Source: an uncultured Collinsella sp.
GTDB lineage: Bacteria; Actinomycetota; Coriobacteriia; Coriobacteriales; Coriobacteriaceae
Direction of reading: 5' to 3'
DNA: 64,000 nt
Assembly: GCA_959599915.1 (NCBI GenBank)
Contig: CAUGJE010000002.1
Location: 62,001 to 126,000 of the forward strand
A model generated the notes under the pieces. The model was not told the origin of the DNA. It saw nothing but the letters and a program-made list of their open reading frames with translations, and searched no databases. Made by a program: the position numbers and the translations under genes. Of this stretch, positions 44,597 through 54,388 are shown piece by piece; within the stretch, counting starts at the first letter, position 1, and every line of letters starts with the position of its first letter.

Positions 44597-45859
44597 CTAT
44601 AGCACCGTTCCCTCAGGCAGGTCGACGCGAACAACGTCCACGACATCTCCCGCCTTGAGCTCGCACGGTCCTTCGTCAATACGCAGCAGGCAGTTGGCCC
44701 GCTGCATCGTGCCGAGCAGCGCCGAATTCTGCGTCTTGGCCTCGGTCACCATCAGCTCACCGGTCTTGGGGTCGCGCAAAACCGTGGCGCGATCGAAGAA
44801 GCGTCGGTCCTGGCGCTTTTTCACACCGTGTGTGAGCGTCGCCTGCTGCACGGGACGCGGACCCTCGGCAAAGCCGCGCATCTTGCGAATCGCCGGACGG
44901 GCGAGCATCTCAAAGCCCACATACGCCGCAGCCGGATTGCCTGAAAGCCCCAGGTAGGGCTTACCCCCGAGCAAGCCAAACGTAATGGCCTTGCCCGGAC
45001 GCATCGAGATGCGATCGAACAGCACCTCGCCCTCGCGCCGGACGAGTGCCGTCACATAGTCGTAATCGCCCGCCGAGGCGCCTCCGCTCGTAATGACAAA
45101 ATCGCACTCTTGCACCGCGCGATGCACGAGCTCGGCAATCGCCTGCTCATCATCAGACGCAATGCCGTAGAACACGGGCTCGGCTCCTGCATCGAGTGCT
45201 TCGGCCATCAACGCCGAGGAGTTGGAATCGCGAATCTGACCGCGCGCCGGTACTTTACTCGGTGCGACCAATTCCGTGCCCAGCGAGATGATGCCCACAC
45301 GTGGGGCAGCGTGCACCTTCACGCTCGCGTAACCGGCGCTTGCCAGCAGGCCCGCGCCCGCCGGAGCCACGACCTCGCCGGCGTGTATCACAACATCGCC
45401 GGCATGGGCCTCCTCGGCGGCAGAGCGAACGTTCTCCCCCACCTTGGCCGGCGCCGAGAAGCGGACGTGCGAGCCCTCGTTGCCATCGCCGTCAAGCACC
45501 TCGACGATCTCGTATTTCACTACGGCGTCGGCACCCTCGGGCACCGGCGCGCCTGTCATAATGCGGACCGTCTCGCCCGGGCCAAGAGCACCCTCAAACA
45601 CATGGCCCGCAGCCTCGTGTCCGATAACGTCGAGCGTCACCGGCGTCTCACCAGACGCCTGCGCCAAGTCCGCCGAGCGCACGGCATATCCGTCCATAGC
45701 GCTGTTGGCAAACGGCGAAATGTCGATATCGGCCACAGCATCCTCGGCCAAGGGAAAACCAGCCGCCTGCCACACGGGAATCTCTACGAGATTGGTCGGA
45801 GCAACGTGCAACAGAACAATCGACTGCGCGTCCTCCAGCGGAATGAGTTTCTCTGCCAT
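44597..45859 (-). CDS. moeA: Molybdopterin molybdenumtransferase
   Basis: 420 residues. PFANSAMDGYAV near the N-terminus, GIISLGTELV, TSGGASAGDYDYV and LSGNPAAAYVGFEML are characteristic of MoeA, which inserts molybdate into adenylylated molybdopterin. It starts at ATG 45859 after AGAGGTGG, and the MoaB-like gene follows ten bases later. modABC lies next on the same strand behind a terminator. Confidence 0.93.
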   Translation of the reverse strand: MAEKLIPLEDAQSIVLLHVAPTNLVEIPVWQAAGFPLAEDAVADIDISPFANSAMDGYAVRSADLAQASGETPVTLDVIGHEAAGHVFEGALGPGETVRIMTGAPVPEGADAVVKYEIVEVLDGDGNEGSHVRFSAPAKVGENVRSAAEEAHAGDVVIHAGEVVAPAGAGLLASAGYASVKVHAAPRVGIISLGTELVAPSKVPARGQIRDSNSSALMAEALDAGAEPVFYGIASDDEQAIAELVHRAVQECDFVITSGGASAGDYDYVTALVRREGEVLFDRISMRPGKAITFGLLGGKPYLGLSGNPAAAYVGFEMLARPAIRKMRGFAEGPRPVQQATLTHGVKKRQDRRFFDRATVLRDPKTGELMVTEAKTQNSALLGTMQRANCLLRIDEGPCELKAGDVVDVVRVDLPEGTVL

Positions 45860-46068
45860 ATCCACCTCTTAATGCCACGGCGCACAACAGGAGCGCCGAT
45901 TCTTTATGCTTGTCTCAGTATAATCCCCGACGCGCGACCGCGATTTGGCCTGTACCCGCAAATACACCTGTCGGCCGCAAGCCGCGAAACAGAATGGAAA
46001 CCAACCCACCGGCTCGTCGCGCCTGCCGCGTTTTATAATGCTTGCGTTGCAACCTAAAAGAGGAATAT

Positions 46069-47490
46069 ATGGCTCATAACAACAAACCCGAAAGCGCAAA
46101 CGAAGCGCAGGATCATTCCCAGCCGCTCGACGATGGCGGCTTTTTCTCCCTTAGCGACGTCATCATGGCCGGCAGGCGTCAACTCACCCGCTCCGAGCAG
46201 CTCTTGGCCGCCGACACACGCCGCAACGCCCGCAACCTGTTTGCAAGCGCCAAACTGCTCGCGCTCGTCGTCATCGTCTCGCTCGCCATGGGTGTTGCCG
46301 CTTGGGCATTTTTGGCCTCGCTGAATATCGCGACCGATTATCGCGAGCACCACGTGTGGATTTACGCGTTGCTTCCCGTTGTGGGCGTTGCCACCGCATG
46401 GGTGTACAAAAACCACGGCCTTGCCGCCAAACGAGGTAACAACCTGGTCATCGACTCCGCCCTGGGCACACGCCTTATCCATATGCGCATGGCCGTTCTC
46501 ACCTTCGTCTGCTCCACGCTCACGCACCTCACGGGCGGGTCGGCCGGTCGCGAGGGAGCCGCGGTGCAGATTGGCGGCACCATCGCCAGCAACATCTCGA
46601 GCCTCGCCCACCTCAAAAGGCATGACCACCACGACCTCATGCTCGCCGGCATCTCATCCGCTTTTGGCGCCGTATTCGGTTCGCCCCTTGCCGGCGCGTT
46701 CTTTGGCATGGAAATGTGCTTTATCGGCAAGATCGACTACACCGCGGGCATCTACTGTCTGGTCGCCTCGTTTACCGGCTACTTTACATCACTCGCCCTG
46801 GGTACCGAGTACGAAGCGAATGTCATCGCCAGCGTTCCCACCATGACACCACGGACGGTTGTCATCGTTGTTATCAGCGCCATCATCTTCGGTCTGACGG
46901 CACGTCTCTTTGCCTGGTCGGTTCGAACCGTCAAGAGCCTGTACGGTCGCTTTATCACCAATTACCTTGTTCGCGCACTCATCGGCGCACTCGTGGTTTT
47001 GGCCGCCTATGCCCTCCTCGACGCCTGGGACTACGCCGGCCTTTCCACGTGGCTTTCCGGCGCCGGATTTGCAGGCAACACCACCCTGGCGGACGCAGCC
47101 ATCAAGTTGGTCGTCACAGCGCTTACCCTGGGCGCGGGCTTCCAAGGCGGCGAGGTCACGCCCCTGTTTGGCATCGGTGCGGCACTCGGTGGCTGGATCG
47201 GCTGCCTCACCGGTCTCGACCCCAGTTTTCTGGCGGCTCTCGGCATGCTCGGCGTCTTCTGCGCCGGCCTCAACGTGCCCATCACCACCTGCATGATGGC
47301 CATCGACCTGTTCCATGGAACGGCCGCGGGCTTCTTTGTCATCGTTTCGTTTATTAGCTACCTTGCCGGCGGCCACCGTGGCGTGTATCCCGCACAGCGC
47401 ATTGTGTCCCCTAAGCGCCGCTCGCTTATCGTGGACGAGGGCCACACGGTGGCAGAGGCTATCGAGCGCCACAATGACCTGATAGAGTAG
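46069..47490 (+). CDS. ClC-family chloride channel/antiporter
   Basis: 473 residues with about ten membrane helices. GGSAGREGAAVQIGG carries the selectivity-filter region; its Glu is the proton/gating glutamate of ClC antiporters. GSPLAGAFFGMEM and GGEVTPLFGIGA match further filter helices. It exchanges Cl- (or F-) for H+ at the membrane. AGAGG precedes the ATG at 46069. The usual GREGP has Ala for Pro here. Confidence 0.9.
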   Translation: MAHNNKPESANEAQDHSQPLDDGGFFSLSDVIMAGRRQLTRSEQLLAADTRRNARNLFASAKLLALVVIVSLAMGVAAWAFLASLNIATDYREHHVWIYALLPVVGVATAWVYKNHGLAAKRGNNLVIDSALGTRLIHMRMAVLTFVCSTLTHLTGGSAGREGAAVQIGGTIASNISSLAHLKRHDHHDLMLAGISSAFGAVFGSPLAGAFFGMEMCFIGKIDYTAGIYCLVASFTGYFTSLALGTEYEANVIASVPTMTPRTVVIVVISAIIFGLTARLFAWSVRTVKSLYGRFITNYLVRALIGALVVLAAYALLDAWDYAGLSTWLSGAGFAGNTTLADAAIKLVVTALTLGAGFQGGEVTPLFGIGAALGGWIGCLTGLDPSFLAALGMLGVFCAGLNVPITTCMMAIDLFHGTAAGFFVIVSFISYLAGGHRGVYPAQRIVSPKRRSLIVDEGHTVAEAIERHNDLIE

Positions 47491-47577
47491 ACGTAAGTAT
47501 TCGCCGTGCAGCCACAATCGGGGGCAATTCGACCTGAGCGCGACCGCACTGTCATGCCATACGCCGGGAGTCGCCCC

Positions 47578-48540
47578 ATGCACGCAACTGATTTTGGTCG
47601 CACGCTCATCATCGCCAATCCTGTCGCCCAGTCGGGCGCCGCGCGCGAGGTTGCCGAACGCCTGCAGCGCTTTTTGGATATGACCGCACGCGCATCCCAG
47701 TTTGACTTGGTGCTGACCGAACGCACGGGGCACGCCAAGGAGCTTGCCGCGCGGGCCCAGGGCTATCGTACCGTTATCGCCCTTGGCGGCGACGGCGTGA
47801 TCCACGAGGTCGTCAACGGGCTTATGACGCAAAAGGAGAACGCCCGCCCCGCCCTTGCCGTCCTACCCGTGGGTTCCGGCAATGATTTTGCCCAAACGCT
47901 CGGTATCGACGATTTCTCCGGCAAAGATTTTGGCGCCCTGCTCACCTGCGCGCCGCAGCACCAGGATATTGGACGCATTCGCTCATGGAATCCCGCAAGC
48001 GGAAGCGGCGAGGCTTCGGTGGAGTACTACGACCAGACGCTCTCGGTCGGCATCGATGCCGCCATCGGCCTGGGCACCACCGAGCTGCGCAAAAAGACCG
48101 GCTTGACGGGTGCTCCGCTCTACACTCTCTCGGGACTTGAGCAGTTTGGCCTGCGCTATCGCAACTACCCCATGACGGCCAGCTTTGACGGCGCACCCGC
48201 CGAGCGTGTGCGGGCGATTATCATGGCGATTCAGCTGGGCCCCACCTATGGCTCGGGTTATCGCATCTGTCCCGATGCCGACCCCTGCGACGGCATACTC
48301 GACGTCTGCTACGCCTGCGGCCCCGTCCCCCGCGCCGTTGCCCTGCCCATGTTTCTTTCGGCCAAGGACGGCCACCACACCAAGTTGCCGCCGGTTCGTA
48401 TGCGCCGCTGCCGCCATGCCGAGCTCACCTTCGAGCAGCCCAACTACCCCATCCAGGCCGACGGCGAGCCCATTGTCGCCTCGCGCATCGAGGTTGACGT
48501 CCTCGGCGGCGCCCTCCAAGTTTGGCACCCCGCCCGCTAG
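47578..48540 (+). CDS. Diacylglycerol/lipid kinase family protein
   Basis: 320 residues. The glycine-rich VIALGGDGVIHEVVNGL carries the GGDG nucleotide-binding motif, and VLPVGSGNDFAQTLGI the second conserved block. It phosphorylates diacylglycerol or a related lipid alcohol at the membrane. The ATG at 47578 follows GGGAG by seven bases; in-frame ATGs at 47506 and 47554 are less well supported. It lies 87 bases after the ClC gene. Confidence 0.9.
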   Translation: MHATDFGRTLIIANPVAQSGAAREVAERLQRFLDMTARASQFDLVLTERTGHAKELAARAQGYRTVIALGGDGVIHEVVNGLMTQKENARPALAVLPVGSGNDFAQTLGIDDFSGKDFGALLTCAPQHQDIGRIRSWNPASGSGEASVEYYDQTLSVGIDAAIGLGTTELRKKTGLTGAPLYTLSGLEQFGLRYRNYPMTASFDGAPAERVRAIIMAIQLGPTYGSGYRICPDADPCDGILDVCYACGPVPRAVALPMFLSAKDGHHTKLPPVRMRRCRHAELTFEQPNYPIQADGEPIVASRIEVDVLGGALQVWHPAR

Positions 48541-48547
48541 CCACCCC

Positions 48548-48618
48548 TAAGTTGCGGTGAAATAGGGACTGTATATGCAGATAAAGCCGCAAAACAGTCC
48601 CTATTTCACCGCAACTTA
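48548..48618. repeat. Palindromic intergenic element, copy B
   Basis: Perfect 22-bp arms 48550-48571 and 48595-48616, extended by TA/TA. The left arm begins AGTTGCGGTGAAATAG, as in the element at 14254-14337, then reads GGACTG where copy A has TTCCTG; both arms differ together. It lies between convergent genes. Confidence 0.85.
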
Positions 48619-48627
48619 TTGAGAAGA

Positions 48628-49008
48628 TCATTCCTCCCCGCCCGGCTTGCGACGGTTAGCCTTTTTGATGGCATTGAAGTGCTTGTCGTTGAGCCTGCGC
48701 TGACGGGAGCGCTGAGGCACCTTGGTCTTTACGCGTCGGCGCGGCGGACGCCCACGACGCTCAAGCTCGGCGCGCAGCTTACGCAGGCAGCTCGAGCGAT
48801 TTTGGAACTGACTGCGGCTCTCGCGCGCCGTCACGGTAATCCCCGAAGGGATATGTTTCATGCGCACCGCCGAGTCCGTCGTGTTCACACCCTGACCACC
48901 CGGGCCCGTAGCGCGAAACACCTGCACCTCGCAATCGCGCGCCAACTCTTCGGCCGCCATCGCGGCATAGCGCGCATACTCGCGCCATCCCATCTTGTTC
49001 TCATCCAT
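48628..49008 (-). CDS. arfB: Peptidyl-tRNA hydrolase ArfB/class I RF domain
   Basis: 126 residues. ATGPGGQGVNTTDSAVRM contains the catalytic GGQ. The basic C-terminal tail (RRGRPPRRRVKTKVPQRSRQRRLNDK region) resembles the mRNA-channel tail of ArfB/YaeJ, which rescues stalled ribosomes without a stop codon. AGGGGAGG precedes ATG 49008. The RF-H type is an alternative, but the positively charged tail favours ArfB. Confidence 0.82.
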   Translation of the reverse strand: MDENKMGWREYARYAAMAAEELARDCEVQVFRATGPGGQGVNTTDSAVRMKHIPSGITVTARESRSQFQNRSSCLRKLRAELERRGRPPRRRVKTKVPQRSRQRRLNDKHFNAIKKANRRKPGGEE

Positions 49009-49034
49009 ATCAACACCTCCCCTCATACAAAAAA

Positions 49035-49065
49035 ATGTGACAAAGGGACAATCCCTTTGTCACAT
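49035..49065 (-). terminator. xpt intrinsic terminator
   Basis: A perfect 14-bp stem (ATGTGACAAAGGGA and complement, three-base loop) followed on the minus strand by TTTTTTTG, 28 bases after the xpt stop. Confidence 0.92.
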
Positions 49066-49092
49066 CGCATACCAATCGCTTGTGTTGCGCGC

Positions 49093-49671
49093 TTAGGCGA
49101 AGGTGATCTCGCCGTTCTCGCAGTCCATATCGGCAATGCGAGCCAGGCTCTCAACGCGGAAGCCGCGCTCGCGGAGCTTATCGCCACCGCCCTGGAAGCC
49201 CTTCTCCACCGCAATGCCAATGCCAGCAACCTCGGCACCCGCGGCCTCACAGATCTTGATAAGACCCTCAAGCGCACAGCCGTTGGCCAGGAAGTCATCG
49301 ATGATTAGGACCTTATCGCCCTCGGACAGGAAGCGCTTGCCCACGATGACCGGGTACTCCTTCTGCTTGGTAAAGGAGTAGATGGTCGTGGCATACTGCT
49401 CGCCGTCGAGGTTAATGGACTGGGCCTTCTTGGCAAAGACCACCGGCACGCCGCCAAAATGCTGAGCTGCAATGCAGGCCATGCCAATGCCCGAAGCCTC
49501 AATCGTCAGGATCTTGTTGATCTCGACGCCCTCGAACAGACGGGCCCACTCAGCGCCCATGTGATCGAACAGCTCAACGTCACACTGGTGGTTGAGGAAG
49601 GCATCAACCTTAAGGACGTTACCGGCCTTTACGATGCCGTCATGGCGAATACGATCCTCAAGCTCCTGCAT
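49093..49671 (-). CDS. xpt: Xanthine phosphoribosyltransferase
   Basis: 192 residues, type I PRTase. KVLIIDDFLANGCALEGLI is the PRPP-binding loop; SINLDGEQYATTIYSFTKQK is the Xpt hood region. It salvages xanthine to XMP. The leader to the upstream MFS gene is only 58 bases, too short for a purine riboswitch, and none is seen. Confidence 0.93.
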   Translation of the reverse strand: MQELEDRIRHDGIVKAGNVLKVDAFLNHQCDVELFDHMGAEWARLFEGVEINKILTIEASGIGMACIAAQHFGGVPVVFAKKAQSINLDGEQYATTIYSFTKQKEYPVIVGKRFLSEGDKVLIIDDFLANGCALEGLIKICEAAGAEVAGIGIAVEKGFQGGGDKLRERGFRVESLARIADMDCENGEITFA

Positions 49672-49729
49672 GGCGCAACCCCTTCTCGCGGCAACGATAC
49701 CGCGCGATTAATAAACGTTGTTCGATAGT

Positions 49730-51133
49730 CTACCACGGACCGACCCCCGCCCGTCCCACAAGCCACATCGCACCACAAACCAGTCTTTTTGGGACGGCGC
49801 GAATCGTGGCAGACAGCCTCCCAACACGCCAATGGTGGGCGCGCATCTTCACCAAACGCACCATGGCGAGCGCAAAGCCCACAGCGGCCACAGCCATGAG
49901 CACGTAGAACACCGAGCGAAAGCCGAATAAGAACACATCCGGACGGCCTGCAACGAAACTGGTCACGGCCTCGCCCATCGCCACACTCATCTGCCCATAC
50001 AAGATATTCGATGCCACCGTAATGCCGAGTGCCATGCCGGCGTAGCGCGCCAAACTGCCCAAGCTGCCCGCAAAGCCGAGCGCCTCGCGCGGAGCCGAGC
50101 CCATATACAGCGAGTTATTGGGGCTCTGGAAAATCGACGTGCCGCACGACATAAACGCGGCACAGCACACGATCACAGGGATGGAAGAGTGCTCGTCGAG
50201 TGTGCTTACCGCAAAGAGACCACACACATACACGCCCAGGCCGACCGCCGTGGGGCCCTCGCAGCCAACACGGTCCGAAACCGTACCCGAAAGCGGCCCG
50301 ATAAAGGCATTCACCATCGGCAGCGCCAAAAAGAGCAGTCCGGAAATATCGGAGCTAAAGCCATGAGCATCCTGGAAATAGAACGGCAGCACAAACTCAG
50401 ATGCACCGATGCCGATAAACACAATAAGCATGCATGCCAAGTTAATCGTAAAAGCCGAACTCGCAAAGCAGCGACGCGCGGCCTCCGCCAACGACATGGG
50501 GCGCTCGCCGGCCTCCGGCTTAACATGCGGCAGTGTGTAAAGCCCCACGATAAACGAGATGACGCCAATGGGCAGGTTGATGAGGAAGATGCTCTCCCAA
50601 GGAAAGCTTGCCACCAGCATGCCGCCGAGCACGGGGCCACACATCATGCCGAGGGCCACGAAAGTCGCGAGGAGACCCATGGCACGACCGCGCTCGCGCG
50701 CCGGAAACGACTCGGTGATGATACCCATGTTGTTAGCCATGGCCGCCGCGCAACCGACGCCCTGAACAATACGTGCCAGGATAAGAACCTCGAGCGAGGC
50801 CGAAAGGCCGCACAGCAGCGAGCCGACCGTAAAGACGATGACGCCCAGTTGGAATACGCCCACCTTGCCGCGCACGTCGCCCAGACGGCCAAACGGCAGC
50901 ATAGCCACGCATGTCGCAAGCAGATACACCGAGCTCACCAGCTGGATGCGGTCGAGGCCCACGCCCAGCTCCTTTTGCATCACGGGCAGTGCCACGGTCA
51001 CGACGGTCGAATCCAGACACGCCATAAACGTCATGATGAGCACGGTAAACAGAATCGCCCATTTGTTCTTGCCATGGGTGTCGCCCTCTAGGGCAATGTG
51101 CTCGCGGCGCAGCTGCTCTGCGGTTTTCTCCAT
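49730..51133 (-). CDS. MFS drug/solute exporter, DHA2 (EmrB/QacA) type
   Basis: 467 residues with about 14 membrane helices. ACLDSTVVTVALPVMQKEL (motif D1), GRLGDVRGK (motif A) and GPVLGGML (motif C) are present, placing it in the 14-helix DHA2 family of H+ antiporters. The start at ATG 51133 follows GAAAGG. The last ~40 residues (from VKMRAHHW) form a basic cytosolic tail with extra hydrophobic residues. The exported substrate is unknown; multidrug export is only a family guess. Confidence 0.85.
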   Translation of the reverse strand: MEKTAEQLRREHIALEGDTHGKNKWAILFTVLIMTFMACLDSTVVTVALPVMQKELGVGLDRIQLVSSVYLLATCVAMLPFGRLGDVRGKVGVFQLGVIVFTVGSLLCGLSASLEVLILARIVQGVGCAAAMANNMGIITESFPARERGRAMGLLATFVALGMMCGPVLGGMLVASFPWESIFLINLPIGVISFIVGLYTLPHVKPEAGERPMSLAEAARRCFASSAFTINLACMLIVFIGIGASEFVLPFYFQDAHGFSSDISGLLFLALPMVNAFIGPLSGTVSDRVGCEGPTAVGLGVYVCGLFAVSTLDEHSSIPVIVCCAAFMSCGTSIFQSPNNSLYMGSAPREALGFAGSLGSLARYAGMALGITVASNILYGQMSVAMGEAVTSFVAGRPDVFLFGFRSVFYVLMAVAAVGFALAMVRLVKMRAHHWRVGRLSATIRAVPKRLVCGAMWLVGRAGVGPW

Positions 51134-51165
51134 ATCCATCCTTTCGAGTAGCGTAACACAAAAAC

Positions 51166-51205
51166 GGGGCCCCAATCGCCTGCAAACAGCCGCGATTGGG
51201 GTCCC
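51166..51205 (-). terminator. metY intrinsic terminator
   Basis: GGGACCCCAATCGC pairs with GCGATTGGGGCCCC around 12 bases; the minus-strand transcript continues GTTTTTGTG. It lies between metY and the MFS gene. Confidence 0.85.
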
Positions 51206-51275
51206 GCCTACGGAATCGGAACGTAAAGGTCGCCGAAGCCCTCTGTCGGCATCGGCGACTTATGCGAACGCTAGC

Positions 51276-52559
51276 CTAGCACTGCTCGAGAGCCTGCTCA
51301 AGGTCGGCAATCAGGTCGGCCGTGTCCTCGAGGCCGCACGACAGGCGCACCATGTCGGCGGAGATGCCACAGGCGATGAGTTCCTCATCGTTCATCTGGC
51401 GATGCGTGGCGTTAGCGGGATGCAGGCAGCAAGTGCGGGCGTCGGCCACATGCGTGGCGATCTGGGCGAGCTTGAGGCTCTTCATAAAGGTCTCGGCCGC
51501 CGCGCGACCACCGTTAAAGCCAAAGCTCACGACGCCACAAGTACCGTTGGGCATGTACTTCTGAGCCATGTCATAGTATTTGTCGCCCTCCAGGCCCGGA
51601 TAGCTCACAAAGCGTACCTTGGGATGGCTCTGCAGGAACTTGGCAACGGCCAGGCCGTTCTCACAATGACGCGGCATGCGCACATGCAGGCTCTCAAGCG
51701 AGCTGTTCAGGAAGAAGGCCGCCTGCGGGTTCTGCATGGGGCCAAGGTCACGCATGAGCTGCGCGGTGGCCTTGGTGATGAAGGCACCCTCGCGACCGAA
51801 CTTCTCGGCATAGGTCACGCCATGATAGCTCTCATCGGGCGTGGTGAGACCCGGGAACTTGTCAGCATGGGCCATCCAGTCAAACTGACCGTGATCGACA
51901 ATCACACCGCCCAGGTAGGCCGCGTGACCGTCCATGTACTTGGTCGTGGAGTGCGTGACGATATCGGCACCCCACTCAAAAGGACGACACATCACGGGCG
52001 TCGGGAAGGTGTTGTCGACCATCAGCGGCACGCCGTGGCCATGCGCGGCCTTGGCAAAGCGCTCAATATCGAGCACGGCGAGGGCGGGGTTGGCGATGGT
52101 CTCGCCGAAGACGAGCTTGGTGTTGGGCTCAAAGGCAGCCTCCAGCTCCTCATCGGTGCAGTCGGGAGCAACGAACGTGCAGGTAACGCCCATACGGCCC
52201 ATGGTATGGGCAAGCAGGTTGTAGGTACCGCCGTAGATGGCAGAGCTCGCGACCACGTGATCGCCGGCACCGGCCACGTTAAAGATCGCGAGGAAGTTCG
52301 CAGCCATGCCCGAGCTCGTGAGCATCGCAGCAGTGCCGCCCTCCATCTCGCAGATCTTGGCGGCAACCAGATCACACGTGGGATTCTGCAGACGGCTGTA
52401 GAAGTAGCCCGACTCCTCCAGGTCAAACAGCTTGCCCATGTGCTCGGACGTGTCGTACTTCCACGTGGTTGACTGGTAGATAGGCACCTGACGCGGCTCT
52501 GCATCGCCCGGGCGATAACCGCCCTGAACACACGTGGTACCGATGGTCTGCTCGCTCAT
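51276..52559 (-). CDS. metY: O-acetylhomoserine aminocarboxypropyltransferase
   Basis: 427 residues, Cys/Met-metabolism PLP family. PIYQSTTWKYD, YSRLQNPT and the PLP lysine in HSTTKYMDGH are clear. It makes homocysteine from O-acetylhomoserine and sulfide (direct sulfhydrylation). ATG 52559 after GGGAG gives MSEQTIGTTCVQGG. Cystathionine gamma-synthase is a less likely reading. No SAM riboswitch is recognised in the 150-base leader. Confidence 0.9.
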   Translation of the reverse strand: MSEQTIGTTCVQGGYRPGDAEPRQVPIYQSTTWKYDTSEHMGKLFDLEESGYFYSRLQNPTCDLVAAKICEMEGGTAAMLTSSGMAANFLAIFNVAGAGDHVVASSAIYGGTYNLLAHTMGRMGVTCTFVAPDCTDEELEAAFEPNTKLVFGETIANPALAVLDIERFAKAAHGHGVPLMVDNTFPTPVMCRPFEWGADIVTHSTTKYMDGHAAYLGGVIVDHGQFDWMAHADKFPGLTTPDESYHGVTYAEKFGREGAFITKATAQLMRDLGPMQNPQAAFFLNSSLESLHVRMPRHCENGLAVAKFLQSHPKVRFVSYPGLEGDKYYDMAQKYMPNGTCGVVSFGFNGGRAAAETFMKSLKLAQIATHVADARTCCLHPANATHRQMNDEELIACGISADMVRLSCGLEDTADLIADLEQALEQC

Positions 52560-52787
52560 ATCCAACTCCCTCACTTGGGTTTTGTTTATTCGGTTCACGA
52601 TACCGCTACCGCACACCCCTCTCAACCCATCCTCAAGGTGGGTTATAAGACAAGTGAATCAAGGGTGTTTGTCTCAACCTTAGGCATTTGTTTGATAGAT
52701 AAAAATGAGGCATAGATGGAGCTCTCGATGATTACATGCACCGGCACGGGTACCATAGGCGGGTACACCGTGACCAAGGAGACACCG

Positions 52788-53234
52788 ATGAAGCAAATCG
52801 ATACTGCCCAGCTCGACGCCGCCGCCTGCCAAGCTCAGGCTGCCGAATACCACGCCCGCGGTTTTAACTGCGCACAGGCCGTCGCCTGCACGCTCGCGCC
52901 TGCCGTCGGACTCGACCCCCAGGTCGCCTTTACCCTCACCGAGGGCTTTGGCGCCGGCATGGGCGGTATGACCGAAACCTGCGGCGCCATCTCGGGCGCC
53001 GTGGCCATCATGGGCTTTGTAATGAGCGACGGCATGGAAAACCCCAAGACCAAGGGCAAGACCTACAAGCTGTCGCGCGAGATCGCCAAGCGTTTTGGCG
53101 AGAAGAACACGACGACCGTCTGCGGCACGCTCAAGGGCATCGGATCGGATAAGGGTCCGCTCCGCAGCTGCCCCGGCTGCATCGACGATGCCGTCGAGAT
53201 CGCCTGCGATATGCTAAAGCAGCTCGCCGAGTAA
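52788..53234 (+). CDS. C_GCAxxG_C_C family redox protein
   Basis: 148 residues. FNCAQAVACTLAP (Cys28, Cys34), CGAISGAVAIMG (Cys65) and CPGCIDDAVEIACDML give the cysteine pattern that names the family. The role is unknown; membership in anaerobes suggests metal or Fe-S binding. AAGGAG six bases before ATG 52788 decides the start; an in-frame ATG at 52716 has no good site. It is divergent from metY. Confidence 0.88.
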   Translation: MKQIDTAQLDAAACQAQAAEYHARGFNCAQAVACTLAPAVGLDPQVAFTLTEGFGAGMGGMTETCGAISGAVAIMGFVMSDGMENPKTKGKTYKLSREIAKRFGEKNTTTVCGTLKGIGSDKGPLRSCPGCIDDAVEIACDMLKQLAE

Positions 53235-53255
53235 ACGGCAGCAACAGAAAACGAC

Positions 53256-53294
53256 GGCCGGCACGCTTGGGATCCATCCAAAAGCACGCCGGCC
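53256..53294. terminator. Bidirectional terminator between C_GCAxxG_C_C and yigZ genes
   Basis: GGCCGGCACGCTT and AAGCACGCCGGCC form a 13-bp stem (two mismatches on plus, G-U on minus). On the minus strand TCGTTTTCT follows. It lies between convergent genes and can serve both. Confidence 0.7.
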
Positions 53295-53301
53295 ATCGCC
53301 G

Positions 53302-53937
53302 TTAGAACTCAGCAAATTCGGGAGCGCCGACCTCGATCTCCTCGCGACCGGCCATAAGCTCGCGCATCTTGGCGCAAAACGACTCCTGCTCCCCCGCCTT
53401 AAACACCAAATGAATCGTCACGGCATCCGCGTAATCGGTATCCGAAACCTTGGCACCCGAATCCTGCGCCAAACGAAGCACCTGCTCATACTGCGGATAG
53501 GCCACATGCACGTCAACGGACACAACGCTTGTCATCTCGACGATTTGCCCGGCCTCCCGAGCAGCCGCCACCGCCTCCTGTGTCGCCGCCGTATAGGCTC
53601 GTACCAGACCACCGGGCCCCAACAACGTGCCACCAAAATAACGTGTCACAACACAGCATACGTTTTTAAGTCCCGCACCGCGCAGCACCTCGAGCGTCGG
53701 CATGCCACTCGTGCGGCTCGGCTCACCGTCATCACTCTGGCGCTCGCGTCCATCGACCAAAATCCACGCGAACACATTATGCCGAGCGTCATAATGACGC
53801 TTGCGAACCATCTCGATAAAAGCATTCGCCTCGTCCTCGGACTCAATATGGATCAGCTGGGCAATAAACCGGCTCTTGCGGTCCACAAACTCGCCCGAAG
53901 CCTCAATATTCGATTGCAGAGTAAAATAGCTGTCCAA
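53302..53937 (-). CDS. yigZ: YigZ/IMPACT family protein
   Basis: 211 residues. SRFIAQLIHIESEDEANAFI, HNVFAWILVDG, DDGEPSRTSGMPTLEVLRG and VVTRYFGGTLLGPGGLVRAY are the conserved UPF0029 blocks. The C-terminal domain is EF-G-like. Cellular function is unclear; the eukaryotic relative IMPACT regulates Gcn2. The start is TTG 53937 (or 53940), five bases after GAGGGG. Confidence 0.88.
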   Translation of the reverse strand: MDSYFTLQSNIEASGEFVDRKSRFIAQLIHIESEDEANAFIEMVRKRHYDARHNVFAWILVDGRERQSDDGEPSRTSGMPTLEVLRGAGLKNVCCVVTRYFGGTLLGPGGLVRAYTAATQEAVAAAREAGQIVEMTSVVSVDVHVAYPQYEQVLRLAQDSGAKVSDTDYADAVTIHLVFKAGEQESFCAKMRELMAGREEIEVGAPEFAEF

Positions 53938-54023
53938 CAAAGCCCCTCAACAAAATAAAGCGCAGCAACAAACAGCCTCAATAATACGGCAAAGGCCAAA
54001 CCAATTGTCAGGGTAACAAAAAT

Positions 54024-54388
54024 GCCAAGTGGGCCTATAAGCCGGGTTCTGTCGTGAACGGTCATTTATCTTGTCTGCACGTTACCGTGCAGCTCCACGC
54101 ACGCTACCCGAACGCGGACCGGGCCGGCCCATAGCGTTCCTATTCGCGCTTGCTCCGGATGGGGCTTGCCAAGCCGCCGTGTTGCCACGACGCTGGTGGT
54201 CTCTTACACCACCGTTTCAGCTTTTCCCTTTACGCCTTGCGGCGCAGGTGGGAGTCTTCTTTTCTGCGGCGCTTTCCGTCGGATCACTCCGCCCGGCCGT
54301 TAGCCGGCATCCCGCCCTCTGGAGCCCGGACTTTCCTCACGCGTGCTGCAAGCAGCACATCGCGCGACCGTCTGGCCCACTCAGCAGT
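54024..54388 (-). ncRNA. rnpB: RNase P RNA (class A)
   Basis: On the minus strand the P4 strand GAGGAAAGTCCGGGCTCC near the 5' side and ACAGAACCCGGCTTATAGG near the 3' end are both present; these are universal RNase P RNA signatures, and the intervening helices are GC-rich. Length about 365 bases. A TACACT -10 at 54399-54394 places the start near 54388; the exact ends are approximate. It processes tRNA 5' leaders with RnpA. Confidence 0.95.

Noticed and set aside
49035..49065. Member of the palindromic element family
   Set aside because: Its 3-base loop, following T7 and place after xpt make it an ordinary intrinsic terminator.
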